Source: Klebsormidium nitens | Taxonomy: Eukaryota; Streptophyta; Klebsormidiophyceae; Klebsormidiales; Klebsormidiaceae | NCBI GenBank assembly: GCA_000708835.1 | Contig: DF237449.1 | Coordinates: forward strand, 1-64,000 | DNA length: 64,000 nucleotides | Direction of reading: 5' to 3' | Shown here: one piece after another, positions 23,201 to 36,271 of the stretch | How the letters are laid out: each line of letters starts with the position of its first letter | How positions within the stretch are numbered: the stretch's first letter is position 1 | Position numbers and translations under genes: made by a program | The notes under the pieces: generated by a model | What the model saw: the letters and a program-made list of their open reading frames with translations, nothing else | Databases searched by the model: none | What the model was told of the DNA's origin: nothing

Positions 23201-26200
23201 TGAACACGATCGCGTGGTTCTGGTTCTCGGGCTTGCCCTCGCCCAGCTTGGGCTGCCCAGGGAGCATGATGCGGTAGATCTCCTACGGGAAAAGGTGGGG
23301 AGACAGGTCAGCATTTAGTCCATTCAGCAGTGTAAGTGCTTTTCTGTACTTGAAAAAAATGACAAGTTACTATCAAAAAGGTGATACATCTTCTATACAC
23401 TTTTCAGTCCGGAGACTACAAAGCTGCAATACTCTACTCGTAGATGGCCTTCAATTGTGCAATGAAAAAGATTTGTAGATGATTGGAAGAGAGTTACGCG
23501 GGCAATCGCCTGCGGGGAGCGGTATGCAGCTACGTCTGCCAGCGCACCGTTCAACGGCGTTTCGGTCTATAAATGACTTGAGCGTGAATGAAAGGGGTTG
23601 CCGGAGTCGAGAGAATTTTGGCTCACGTCCAAGGTGCGAGTGGACGGCGCAGTTTCGTGATTGATGCAGCGCGGCAGCAACACTTTCATCAAATGGATGT
23701 CGAGGTCCTTGAACCGAAGCTTCGTCGAACAGATGGTCTCAGCTTCAAAAAGATCGGCGTTCTATAATCACTCCTCGAGCATTCTGAAAGATGGTTTCGA
23801 TTGCAGAGTGATATTCTCGACAGGTTGTTCAGACCCTGGAGCGGGAAGCTTGCTCACCTGCTCGAGCCCGTTCGCGTCAGCCTTCACCAGGACCGAGTAG
23901 TACTCCTTCCGCGTTTTGCCGTTCTCCTCGAGCTCCTTCTCGTCAATGTACGCAACGCGGAAGGCCTCGTTCCTGAGGTAAAGGATATGATATTGAGCTT
24001 GGAAGACCCGAATTGTGACGAACCTGAGCTTGATGAAACCCTTTTGGCTCACAGAGAACTAAGGCTGCCGCAAAAAGGTTGCCCGTGTTGATGAAACTGG
24101 TCCTTACACGCTGGTTGTAAGAAAGAAAGCAATTCAAGAAAAGCCCAATGACTGGAGCACTGGCTAAGAACTTGCAAACTTCGACGATTGGCGGCTCAGG
24201 TCTTTCCACAAAGGTCAATTTACGACTCGCCTAGAACCACGCAGGATCTTTCCTGAAGCGAAAACGGGGAAAAGACCACCGGCAGAATCTAGCCCCATAA
24301 AACGGTCTTTCTACATCTCTCAGGACAATCGGAGCGAGAACAGTGATTCCTCACTTCTTCATGAGCTCGAAGATGTCCACAGCCTCCTTCTGGTTCTTCC
24401 GCTTCTGCGTGCCGTAGATCTGGCAGGCCGCCACGTAGGTGAACTTCATGTCGGCGATTGCGTTGATCTGCGCCCACATGGAGCGCTGCACCTTCTTGTC
24501 CTCGTCGGACGCCTTTGTGACGGACAGGTACCCCTCCTCGATTTGCTGCGGGGTCGCCACGTCGAAGAAGGCCTGGAGCGCCAGCGCGCGCCGGTAGTAC
24601 ATCATACCGCGAACTGCGGGGAGGGAGCAAAATGGCCGTCATATTCCAGAAAATGGATGTTGACGGACAGTTCTGCTTCTGGAGGCGAATGCACCGGTGG
24701 TGAATCCTGCCGTGGACAGCGGGGAGTCAAGGGATTGGCAATGAAGTTCGGACATAGATGATATTTATAATACTGGGGGATAAGTCACGCGAACCTGCTG
24801 CGCACAAAGGTCGGGAACAGAGGAGGCAGTGAAAGCAAACCAGAAGAGCCAGCCTACACAGGATCTAACCGCAGTGATAAAGACGAACGATGCCATCGCT
24901 CCCAACTTCTCACACAAGATTGAAGGTGTACAAAGGAGACGGTTCCTGTTCGTTAAACGACTCGCAGAGAAACGAAAAACCCATTCCGCGCAAATCGGAT
25001 CTCAGGAATCGAGTGCAACGTCAGTGCGACAGATCGTTGTTTTCCGCACCTGTGCGCGCCAGCGTCTGCCCCTTGTACGAGGCCCACAGCCGGATCTCCT
25101 TCCCGTCGTCCTTGGCGAGCGCCTCCTCCTCGTTCTTGCACTCGATCCGCTCCAAGAAGTTGGCCCACTCGTCGGGGTAGATCTTCTGGAGGTAGAAGAG
25201 CGTCGAGATGCCGTCCTCGTTCTCCTCGTACAGCTCCTTCTTCGAGTAGGTCACGATCTCGCTGTAATAGGGCGTCATGACGCTGCACGAGAATAAGAGC
25301 AACTTATGCATCACTGAACGTATCCAAATCTTCCAGCCAAGCTCGGTTCAAACATGGATGAAACTGTCTCCTGTTAAATAACCGTGACCGACACCTGCTT
25401 CATGGCAGCTAACTGTTAAGGAGGACAGCAGATTTTTTTCAACGATTCCGCTCTTACCAACGCTTCGGGTCCCGATCTGATGCTTGACAGGAATAAACTG
25501 TAGGTAGCCAGTCGGTCAAGAGCAAAGCCGAGAGCTCTGTCGATTCGAACCGGACGTCAGACTGTCGCACCTACTGAACCAAAAGGTTCTTTTGCGGGGG
25601 GGACTCGTAAGCGACGACTTGACGAAAACCAACATCCGGGCCGCCTAATTGCGACGCCACAAACGCCTTTGAAACGCACCTGAAGGAGACCATGTGCTTG
25701 ACCTGCGGCGCCCGCGGCATGTTCATGAAGAGCGAGTTGGTGAAGAAAGAGATGCGGCGCCGCGCCTCAAGATTCGCAGGCACCTCCTGGGCGGCGTCCT
25801 TGATGGTGAGGAGCAGGTGGAAGCGCTTGATCTGCAGGTGGACCAAAAATAGTTACTTGAATTGGTCGAGGCCTGCTCAATGGCAAATTCAGGTGCGTGT
25901 CAGCCCGGGGTAAGCCAACAAAGTAATCTTAGGTCCCCTTTGGTACGGTGTAAATATGGACGACCCAGATGGACAATCAGTAACACGTAATTCCTCTACG
26001 CAATCTTTCAGGAAACAATGTGTAGACGACAAGTCGGAAGGCAAGGCAATGTCTCGACGACAAGTCGGAAAAGAAAATATCTGCAATTGCTCCGTCGCAA
26101 AAGCAACAGCCCAGCTTCTGTAGAAGTGGACACCGAATGACGGCAGACTTCTTCAGGTACGTTAAGCAATTGCTAGGCCTTTGACACCAAACACAACTGC

Positions 26201-29200
26201 TAAAGAAAAGCGGGAATCAACCTACCTGTTCCTCGAACACTGGGGTGAGCTGTGGCGGGTAGGCGACCGCGGGCTCCGGATGGAGGGTGGCAAACAGCTG
26301 GGAGGTCTTGCTCTTGGACAACGCACCACTGATCTCCAGTGCCTCTCTGCAACAGGGGAGAAAGAGTACGTCATTTCGCTGCCCTTCTTGCTGTCCTTCC
26401 GAGGATAATGTCAAGGCAATGATTTCAAAGAGCGCAGCCCTCTCAGCTGAGAATCTTAGCTGTCTGCAGAAAGCAGCAGGAGTCGTAAGCATCGCGCAAA
26501 GAATAAGGGCTCGTGCACCGAACGCGAGCAGCCTTGACAGCATTTGTGCACGTAGAACTTTTCACATCGTTGTCCACTCCCACCCCTTCGAGCACCAAAC
26601 TTTCGTATCAAGCTTGAGGATCCGAAACGAGCAAGCTCCTCACCTGGCTTGATCAGACAGCATATCGCGCGTGACCACCTCGAACATGTCCTGCAGCACT
26701 CGGATGACCTTGCTGCGCAGCGCGGGGTCTGCTTTCATCTGCAGAGTAAGTCCAGAACGTGTGCTTCCTGATCTCAGACAAGCTTCCGCTATAGATTGGT
26801 GTGTCGACGCTCATACCAAGAGAAAGACTGCGCCCACAAGCTGCAGGGAGGGCGGCGTTCTGCGAGCAGTGATGGCAGAGAGTTCCGAGATGAGAGAGGT
26901 TTAGTCAACGGGTAGTCTCAGAATGTTCACAAGGGAAACGAATCTTGGAAGAATGATGCAGCAGATGAAGATCTACCTGGCGGAATGCCAAACTCTTGCT
27001 TGGATGGACCTCTCTTGGTCTTTTCGGAAAAGGAGACAAGTTGAGAAACTGGTATTTGGCGACTAACCAGCAGCTCGACCAGCTCGACCACTTTCTCGTG
27101 GAACTTGGGCAGCTTCTCCAGCCGGAAGGTCGAGACAAAGCCCTGCATCATGGTGCGCTCTGCCTCCTCGAAGAGAGCCGCAATGACCCTGTTAGAATAA
27201 GGAGCGGGTCAGCAACCCTAACAATACGTCCGTGGATTTACGGATGTAGAGGTCCTGGAATCCCAGCGCAATCTGGGAACAGAATATTGTTCATCGGTTT
27301 TGGATTCATAAGCAATCGCGCGGCTTCACCAAAAGCCAAACAAGACACCTTTGCAAGGGACGAAGCATGCAAGAAGACGTAAGCAATTCATTTTGCAGCG
27401 CTTCCTAACCAAGGATTCATTAACGACCATCTTGGAATAATCCCCATGCAGCATGTCTGTCCGTCTCACCCAACACAAGGAGAAGAAGATTCCTGTAAAA
27501 CGCTGCAACATAGACAATTATAAGGGGACTGTTACTTTGTACTGCGACGAGTCCGGGGCGTTCGATTGCCACTCAATGTAGAAGACGGGTAAGAGCACCC
27601 ACCACTTCTCCTGGGAGCCCACGATGAGGTCGTCGAAGAGGAACTTCAGGCTCGCATAGCACTCCTCCACCGCGCAGCGCATGTACTCGTCCGCTTTGAT
27701 CTTGCGCCACAGCTCCGCATCGCTGCCGCTGTGCTCTGCAGCGGTCTTCACGGCCTTGTAGATCTGCAGGTAGAGGTAACATGGTATCAAGAGCCACGTA
27801 AAGCGCTCCACTCGAAATATATCCTTCGGGGCTGGCATTGAGAGTAGATAGCAAGCTCCGGCCTCCTCTCGTACTATTTCCGAAGTCCGTAGGATCCTCG
27901 TCAACCATCTTCGCAACAAAACTCTCCACGCACACTGCGTCCGTCATCCTAAACTTGGTTATCAGCCTTTTCAGAGGCTGAAGCCTGGTCCAAACGACCT
28001 TGCGAGCGATAAGACCTTGGAATTGGAGAAATTCCGACTCGCGAAGCGGGATCCACTAACCAACCATAGAAAAGTTGAGGGGGTTATAGTGTAGTACCTT
28101 CGATGCGAGGAGGAAAGGTGGCCACTGAACCACCTCGGAGCCGAGCTCGATGGCCGAGTACGGGACAAGCATCAGGTCGAATTCCCTGCATAGACAGCGG
28201 AGCAGATATCAGCAAACGTCATCTGCCAAGACACAGGAGGCTTCCATTTCACCACCACTACACGAAGGCAAAGAAAACCCTTCAGAAATATGTGTCTTGA
28301 GCCGGGACCCGAAATGAAGCAATGTTTTTGCACGCAGTTCTGCTTCTCAAAGGCTTGAGCGCCTCACCTGTTGCTGATCAGGTCCTCCTCGCGGAAGCTC
28401 GTGATCACCTCGTTCCAGAGCTGTGCAAACTTGGTCGCCTGCTCCTTGGTGTCGATCTGATACGGAAATAAAATTCGTCAGGGGGAGTTTCGTGAACGAG
28501 CCGAGCCGAAATGCTTTCAGCGTTATACCGCAACCTTGACCTCTTTCCCGGTTCTAGAGCGGACCAAAGAGCCATCTGAAGAGTCGTAACTCCAATGCCA
28601 AAGAATCGGAGCGTTCACGAGCATCAGTCATACCTGAGCGAAAGAGTTAAGACATCCACGACCCGACAGAAATCCAGCTCTGAACCACAGGACAGCGGTG
28701 ACTCTTTGCAGCTTACCTTTCTGAACGACCTCGCCAAAGCGAACCTCCGGGGCGCCGCGACTGGGGCAGGGATGAGGTTGTCGTTAAACGCCCCGGGCAG
28801 GGAGCGGAAGCGGGACCGCAGCATGCCCAGCGTACGGATCTGCACAATGAAGCTGCTTTCGTGAAGCTGCTTTCGTCAGGCCAAATGAAAGTTTGTGAAC
28901 GGAATTAGGTGGCAATTGATATCCCGCCTGTTGAGTGAACTGAGTGTTCGTGAGCTGAATCAAGTGTGAAACGCTGCCATGACCGCGTTGCAGCTAGATA
29001 CAGCTTCAAGACCCATCCCAAAGAAGTGCGGGAAATTTCTCGCAAATGAGATACCATCGACAGTGCGTTAGGAGAGGTGGATGAATACAGGTCGCTTACC
29101 TCTCCTAGCCGCTGGAAGGCGCCGTATGTCCCGCCCACAATGGTCGAGAAGATGGCGTACCAGATCTGCGTGTCTAGGAAGTAGACTATGATCACAGGCG

Positions 29201-32200
29201 CCCAGATGGCCACAATGGCCCCAGCGTTATGATTGCCTGCGGGGAAACGCAAAATAGATCAGAAGAGACAGAAAAGCGGAGCCAAGCTGTCCACCTTCAA
29301 TCGCGTGCGGGGCTTGGCACTAGACGAGAGTAGGCCGACTCGGATCAGCGGATCTCGCAGGTCGCTTCTTGCAGGGAGAATGCAGGCACAGAGCGACGAC
29401 GGCTTACATCCTGGACAGATTTCCGCCCACTGGTAGTACAGCTTTGTGTTGCTCGCGATGGCCCGCGTAGGCGTTACCAACGGCTTGATCTGCACCACAA
29501 TCAAAAGATCAGTGATTTTCAAGAACCTTGGCAAGGCTGCCAAAAACTCGCCATAAACGTTCAGGTTCTGGAGCATGTGCTCCAACCGTGAACCACAACC
29601 AGGGGGAACTGAGCCCTCACAAATGAACGAAGATCGACAGTATCGCTTTGTAATGGCCTGACGATCAGATCAAGAAGCTGTTCAAAGGCAGGTGCTGCCC
29701 GCAGGCAATGGCTAAGGACGTACCTGTAGGTTGTAGCTGAAGAGCGTCTTGCAGGTGAGTAGCGCGACCCAGAAGAGGCTGTACTTCGCGAGAGACCAGG
29801 TGCTCTCGTGCATGCCTCGGCCCACGTAGAGGCTCGTCTGTGAAGGGAATAAAAGATAAAATAAGCGGATGATGAGCGGAACTGAGAGTTATGATTATGA
29901 ACAATCGAGGGAGAAGTAGAGCGATAGAAGATGAGAAATGAGCTCACTCCTCGATTCCACTGCAGCAATGAGCAGAAGAGACGGTCAAGATACATGGCCG
30001 AACTTAGCCCTTCTCGCAGGCTATAACACGCACTTGCTCAGCCATCAAACTCTTTGGCATGTTCCAGAGCGAATAGACGTAGTACCTGCGACCACCAGAG
30101 ACTGAGACGGACGATCTTCCAGTTGGACATCTCCAGCTGGCGCTTGATGAGGGGGAAGCAGAAGAGAATCAGAGCGAGGGCGTTCGGCAGCAGGTAGATG
30201 GCACACACGGAAATGTACAGGGCCCGGCTGTTGAAATCCTGGAGGAGCAGGCCCTTCAGATCCTTGGCAAAGCCGCCTGCAGGAGACGAGCCGAAAGTCG
30301 CGTTTGTACTTACATCTCAAAATCGGATCGAACTCGTCGCAAATTGAGCTCGAGGCTGTCGTCAATGTCTACAGTGCAGCCGGATACACCTTCACGGGCG
30401 CAACCGTGGCACTAAAGTCTTGAAAATTTGCAGTGAGCGAGGAGGAACATCAACACGTGCTGTGAAGGAGCAGCTGAGACGGGACCTTATAGAGGGTATG
30501 GCGAACGTAAGATTGACTCCCACCTGGATTATCCCACATGTGCACGTAAAGGACGACGAACAGGATGAACCAGACCAAAGCCACCACCAGCTTGCTGAGG
30601 AGGCGAATCATAGTCGAGCCCTTCATCGTCCTGTAAAGCCCCAGGCTGAACCAGACATCCAGAACAGCTGCAATGGAGATCGAGAATCGAGTGTAAAAAT
30701 CACGTCACTTCACGTCAGCTATTGACTTGAGTTGATAGTCATACAGGTTTTGGTTGCGAAAAGCAGTAGAACGTTGCATTATCACCGGCGCGAAAGCTCG
30801 TAATGAACCAAAGAACACGCTGTGCATAATGTTTTTGCCACGAGTGAAGCGCTGCTAGGTTTCGACTGGCCCACCTTGGAGGAGGCGGAGGATGGAAGCC
30901 GTGATGAAGACGCTGATGATCTTCTTGAACTCGTCCATGTCCGTGAAGAAGCTGTACCACTTCGGGCTGTAGGCGATGATGATCAGAGCCTGCATGCGAG
31001 GAGTCGTCAGCGTTTGCCAAGGCTCTTTGTCAGAGCTGATCTCCGCTCCCCGCCATAAATCTAAGCAGTTGACCTTTCTCAGCGAGGTCGGACGAGGCAC
31101 TAGAATTCTGCAAATATACGTTAGCAGCGGTTTTTCATTCAATGAACTTTTAACGTCGCTTTCGATCGACTACAGGGTAATGCTTAAAGCGACGGCTTCC
31201 TAAAGAGCATGAAAGGCTTCGTATACAGCAGTGAGACTGCTCCTCAGAACGATACCTGCAAGAGCAGGATGAAGAAGGTCCACATCCGGTCCCAGCTGCG
31301 CCAGAGGTGCCAGAAGGAGCGGTACTCCACGAAGAACGCCTTGCGCTCCCTCTGCTTCCCCTTGGGCACCACCTGCTTGACCGCGGCGCCGCGGCCCTTG
31401 AGCGGCTCCGGAGCGACGAAGAAGTTGGAGTCCAGCTTGAGGGGCCAGCCGAGGGTGAAGCACCTCTCCTTCCTGTTGCAGACGAGAAGAAGCTCAAAGT
31501 CCAGCTTGAGGGTCCAGCCGTGTACGAAGCACTTCTCCTTTCTCTTGCTAACAAAGACAAGAATGAAGATCAAGGGGACCCTGGCTTTGTCTGTTCTGTG
31601 GCAGGAGTGACAGAAGTATGTGCGCTGTCCATTACAGCTTCGAGAATGGATTCGGAACGGCCAATTGTTTCTGCGACTCGGACTTCGACATAAGTGCAGG
31701 CTGATTGCTTTTAGCTTCGTGCGAATCTCTTCTTCTGGGAAAGACTACAACCAAGTATGAAGGCCGGCATGTTGAAGAGTCATATGGCTTCGTTCAACCA
31801 CATGCTTTGGCCCAAGCAACGTTGCCCATGGATTGAACTTGAGCGCTGCAACCTTCGAAGAAGCGAAGCTATATCAATGGAGACCAATTCAAGCGACGGA
31901 GTACTTGCCAGAAGAACTCGTTGATGTCATCGTAGTTGCGCCAATTCTCGTGAGGCGCTTTGCCACCGCCGTTGTTCTCGGACTCCTGCGGATGTTTTCG
32001 CAAAGTTAAGGTAACACACCCTTCACAAGAGCACGAAGTTCAATCTGAGCGGTCTGCGCAGACTGGCAATCAGAGTTGCACTAACCATTCGCATCTGGGG
32101 GGCGGTGCAGAGCACCTGTCCGAAGGTACATTGCTTTTTCGCTCCGTCCTAAGCAGTAAATAAGCATATCAAGACCATTTTGCAGGCCTTGCAAAGTTGT

Positions 32201-35200
32201 ATGAAGGCACCCACCTTTCGGATAACCTCGTAGATCGGGATCACCACGTTCATCAAGAAGGCCTTGTCGCTGCCCCCAAAGCCTGGACCAGGATACTCTG
32301 GCCGCACATTCTGGCCTGTAGCAAGGCTGACGTTGCCTCCCAGCATCCCAATGACTTCCCAGGCCATCTGCATGAGCAGAAACGAATGACTCGATGCTGA
32401 AGATGTGCTCGTGTTTTTAACGGAAGAAGAACTCAGAAGCTGGCAGCATGCACCCCTGCAAATGAAGAGCATCAAAGCAAGGTTGTCGTATATCAACAAC
32501 TGCAGCTCATCAGCGGACCCCTACAGAAGCAACGCTGTATTCGAAGGATCTGAAAACGAGCAACTAAGGTTGCGTATTCACATTGTGGAAGATGTAGGCG
32601 AGGCACTCGGGCATGAAACGGAGGTTGCCAGCCTCTCCCCAGATGAGAAGGAACAGGGCAGTGTAGAGAATCTGCCTCTGGGGGACCTCTTCAGGGGCGT
32701 TGGGCAAGCTGTAACAGCAACAAAAAGATGTAAGTGTTGCGAAATTGATACAAAGATGCGGACATACTTAGACGCTTCTGTGTTGACAATACATCGCAGC
32801 TTAGAATATGTTTCCTGCCTAGGTTTCAAACACTAACGCTGAGTCGCTGATCAGAAGACCGCAAGAAACCTACGTCAGGTTCTTCTTCCGGTGGAGGAAC
32901 TTGCACCACTGCTTGTAGTTCTTGGACACCTTGTTCATGACCTCTTTGATTGCGCGTCCATCCAGCTGCACACAAAACGATAAGAACGTTGTAGAGCTGC
33001 CAACGACGAACTGCAAGTGAAGCGCGAGGGAGGCAGCCAGCAATCCACCAGCGAGGCTAATCAGAATGATTCTAGAAGAGAGCGGCAAGGTAGGAATGCA
33101 GGGTGCAACCATCTGAAGCAGTCCATTAGTAGAGCAGACTTGCAGAAGTCCGAAAACCTTGGAGACGAAAAATAGGACACACTCACAGGCCCACTTGGAT
33201 CTGGAGGAGGTTTCCGCAGTCTCGCATGCGTATTGGCCAACAAAAGAATCAGGTGCTCGCGCTGGTTTCGAACATTGTCTTTCTGCAGGTTTGAAGAGAG
33301 AAGCAGTGATGTCAGAGTGCTTTCTTGCAGAGGACATCAGTGGAGCCGACCTGCCTTAATGGAGCAGCTAAGGATGCAGAAAACTGCCGAGGTTTATGAA
33401 GAGCCACCTGGAAGACAATCAAGTAGAGCAGTCTCAAATCATGGATGCAGAAGCAATTGATTCTTTTGGGTACCAACCTGAAAGCCGAAGGTCAACTCGA
33501 GCCAGTCGAGGATGTCCCAATCTGGTGCCTGGCGGTTGGCACGGCGGGCACCAGAAGGTGCAGGCAAACCGCCAATCTGCTTCAGGGCATCCACTGCAAC
33601 CCGTATCTGTGCAAAAACGGAGGTCAACCGTTGTAAGTCTTATGTTCTGTTACGCAGAGCGTCACTTGGATCCAAATCCTCACGGGCTGCTTTTACCCTT
33701 CCATGTAGAGCACAACAATACCGCGCCACACTTGGGAATCTAACCAGCCTTTGCGTATCTGTCTCCAAGTTGCAAAAAGCACGTTCCCCCTACCTCAGGC
33801 AGTTGCATGAGAGCAAGGGACGCCCCTGCTGCATCCAGGGGCAGGATGTTGTACGGGATGATTTCGGCAGCCTTTTCTTGCAACTTCTGGCCAGCCTCGA
33901 GGTCTTCAGGAGCCACCCTCTCCTCTGGCTTAGCCTTCCTGTCCAACGCACACAGCACCTCGAAGAGGACACTTGTAGTATGGTATGCCTGTGCCAAAGC
34001 TGCCCTGCAATGACACAACAAGAGAAAAATGTCAGGAAACCAGCAGCCACTTTGCTGCAGAAAGGGCCTTGACTCTGCATGAGCTAAGGACTCTAGTATC
34101 CTCAAATGGCCTGTAGAGACAAAAAAGCAAAGAGTCGATTGAATGGAGTCATCGTTCTGATCCCCGTCCCTTTCACCAAAATGGCCTCCCAAGGACAAAA
34201 AGTAGGAAAAGCAGAACCAGGCGGAAAAATGGTTACCTATGGTTTCATTTCACAACCGACCGTTTACCGGTACGGGTAAACAAGTTTGTGGTAATTAGGG
34301 CTTTTGAGTGCTAGAAGCAGCCCTATGAAAGTTTCAGAGCGTTAAACAACAACCCAACCTAAGGTTATGAGATAGACCTGCTATGTTCCGCATAACAGGT
34401 TCTCACTTAGGCTACTTACCTATCGGCATATTCATCGTCCAGGGCTTTGAGATAGCTGTCATAGCATTCCTTGTAAAAGCTCTGGATCTCTCGAAGGTCT
34501 GTGCTTCGCACGCGGGCCTTAAGCGACGGGCCATTTTCCTGCAGATTGCCAAACAGCAATCAAGCCAGTGTTAGACAATCGAGCTGCTGCATAACCACAT
34601 TCACACCTCTCGCTGCAAGAGACCTTCTAAGAGGGAAGTCATTCCTCAAAGTAGTAAACATTCAGTAGATGTGGCAAAGTACAGAACCCGGGACAACTTG
34701 AGTGCAGTGCTTTGACGATCCCGCACGTTCAAAGAGCTTTTGGGAGGACAGCGAGTGGTGCAGAAAAAGGCCATGTGACTGACCACCTCGAGCCTCTCTA
34801 AGAGGGCAGTCTTGAACTGCCTGACTCCTCTCCCACTTGAAGTCCTGTCCAGCTCATGTGCAGCTTCAAAGGCGTGGAAGCGGCCTGCAGTCACCCAAGT
34901 GAGACATGAGACCCTCATTGAGCTCTTTCAAACAGAAGACTTGCTTCCGTAGATATCTAATAAGGACCAAAAGCTTCAGAAAACCTCTGGGACACAAACA
35001 TCTGTTCTGCAGTACTCAATCACACTTCGCTGGCAGGCAGCATCAAAAAGTCGCCTTTATATAAAGGAACTCACAAAGGTATGCCACCCGAGGACGGGCA
35101 GACTCAATCTCTTCTGCGGCCACCAGAAACCTCTCAATCCCTGCCAACGCCGGTGGCACCTGTCCCTCAGGGTTCCCCCATGTTTGAGGGGGGCGCGAAA

Positions 35201-35225
35201 TGCTTGACACAACAGAAGTCGCCAT
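17293..35225 (-). CDS. CALS: Callose synthase (1,3-beta-glucan synthase, GT48), 38 coding exons, 1910 aa
   Basis: Plasma-membrane enzyme that polymerises UDP-glucose into 1,3-beta-glucan (callose). Coding exons (minus): 35225-35075, 34884-34787, 34538-34420, 34004-33794, 33606-33478, 33282-33187, 32965-32874, 32708-32582, 32367-32215, 31985-31909, 31472-31256, 30989-30875, 30667-30524, 30276-30086, 29837-29724, 29489-29408, 29236-29100, 28839-28717, 28456-28368, 28185-28098, 27763-27603, 27188-27068, 26738-26644, 26346-26226, 25831-25680, 25282-25050, 24613-24355, 23972-23858, 23282-23047, 22664-22581, 22295-22183, 21813-21584, 21194-20988, 20598-20396, 20123-19965, 18984-18756, 18312-18076, 17517-17293. 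The sum is 5733 nt, exactly 1911 codons. Domains: Vta1-like N-terminus (about 30-190, with [26 protein letters not shown] and [11 protein letters not shown]), FKS1-type region ([15 protein letters not shown] onward), N-terminal membrane block (about 480-750), large cytosolic catalytic region (about 750-1490, with [65 protein letters not shown] and [10 protein letters not shown]), then a C-terminal membrane block ending in [12 protein letters not shown]. The length matches land-plant callose synthases. The intron after exon 10 uses a GC donor; the rest are GT..AG. An acceptor-like TTTGCAG just before the start (35236) suggests a 5' UTR intron. Confidence 0.97.
18945..19480 (-). repeat. Five-copy ~112-bp tandem array of the callose synthase exon 36 acceptor and exon start
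   Basis: Copies carry the palindrome TGACACGTGTCA (degenerate in the outermost) at about 18994, 19105, 19219, 19331 and 19462, so spacing is 111, 114, 112 and 131 bp. On the minus strand each palindrome is followed by TACAG|GACGGTGGAGGAC, the acceptor and first codons of exon 36, and then by GGCCACAAGGG. The gene-proximal copy is the real exon start (18984). Acceptors at 19095 and 19209 are in frame with it and open throughout; the one at 19321 is out of frame. The distal copy is eroded. Confidence 0.93.
31425..31564 (-). repeat. 69-bp tandem duplication spanning the callose synthase exon 11 acceptor
   Basis: Two copies of a 69-bp unit encode, on the minus strand, K-E-(K/R)-C-F-x-x-G-W-x-L-K-L-D, preceded each time by a pyrimidine-rich stretch and an AG. 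The downstream copy ([14 protein letters not shown]) matches the family and defines exon 11 from 31472. The upstream copy ([14 protein letters not shown]) is in the same frame with no stop between; an acceptor TTAG at 31548/31547 would add 25 residues. Confidence 0.9.
31904..31909 (-). other. GC-AG intron donor in callose synthase (intron 10)
   Basis: Exon 10 ends TTCTTCTG and is followed by GCAAGT in place of GTAAGT. The frame demands the break here: TG joins the first G of exon 11 to give the conserved tryptophan of the [10 protein letters not shown] segment. Confidence 0.85.
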
Positions 35226-35667
35226 GCTGACCGCCTGCAAAGATGACCGCACATACCCAATTGAGAATACCAAATTAGGGCATCTTTCAGGGGTCTTTCG
35301 AGAGATGTCAAATCAAGCAATGAGCTTCGCCAGAACAAGGCAACTTGAATTTTGCAAGGTCACAAAATCTAAAACCATTATGGACTACCAATGAAGCTCA
35401 CCTTCTCTCAAAGTCCACTAGCACCTGGACCACGCCCAGATGTCGGCTTTTGCCACTGAACCTTTCTGATTAGTCTTCTGAGCAGATTAGGGGGATCTCT
35501 CTGGTTGGCAATTTCCCCCTCCGGTTGGCCAGGCAAAAGCTGATTCCTCATGCAGCAAATCAAACAAGAGCAGCTCCTGAGTCCTAAATTGACCCGTCCT
35601 TTGAGGCAGAGTGACAATTCAAGCCAGCAGGGCCTACAGATAACGGCTGCCGTACTGCTTCGACAGC

Positions 35668-36098
35668 CATGATGCATTCGCGTTTGAGCGCCACCATCAA
35701 GTCGAACGCAGCTTCAATTTGCACCTGCTTCGCAACTTCCACGCCGGGGGAAAAGTTAGGGTTCCCTTGAAGTTGAGCACTCGTGACTCGTGCTCATGTG
35801 CAGTGACCAGTCGTGCGTAGTCAGCGAGTGATTCAACGTCGAAGAAGAAAGCCTCCTATCAGATCCGACAAGAACCAAGCAACAAGCCTGTGTGGTGAGC
35901 CTGAAGAGTCTGTCGGATCGAACGGGGAGTTCTCACGTCGGCCTTGACGAAAAGGGCGAGGGCAGTGTGGCCATTCTCGATGGACGAGTTTCGAGTTTCA
36001 AGTTTCAACTTGACTGCTATCCAGTATTCGCCGTTCGGGCTTACCTGGCCGTCCGCTCTTCTTGCCAACTGAACTGTTGACGGCCGAGAAGCGGCCAT
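35668..36098 (-). CDS. Candidate short multi-exon gene upstream of callose synthase, unknown function
   Basis: Three splice-consistent pieces on the minus strand: 36098-36045 (ATG, 18 codons, MAASRPSTVQLARRADGQ, donor GTAAGC), 35975-35937 (13 codons, NGHTALALFVKAD, donor GTGAGA), and an exon from 35855 (EAFFFDVESLADYARLVTAH onward) after GATAG. All joins are phase 0. About 75 bp into the third exon the most protein-like frame shifts by one base (to NPNFSPGVEVAKQVQIEAAF and on to MAVEA near 35668). That means an indel, an unrecognised micro-intron, or a decayed gene. Not matched to any family from memory. Confidence 0.4.
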
Positions 36099-36271
36099 GC
36101 TCAAGTTTTAACTTATCTAGAATTTGGTTGGACGGTCAGACGTGTACGTGTTGTCCGAGATCCAGACTTGCCCGGCAGGCTCCGACTCTGAGTATAAAGA
36201 CTCGGCACAAGCTAGAGTCTGAGGCTGGATGCAAGCATGCTGGCTTGATGGAAAGGAATTGATGACTGTCA

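Noticed and set aside
25520-25565. tRNA-like GGTTCGAATC box
   Set aside because: No matching A box or cloverleaf around it.
32405-32836. 143-codon plus-strand frame
   Set aside because: Antisense shadow across callose synthase exon 8.
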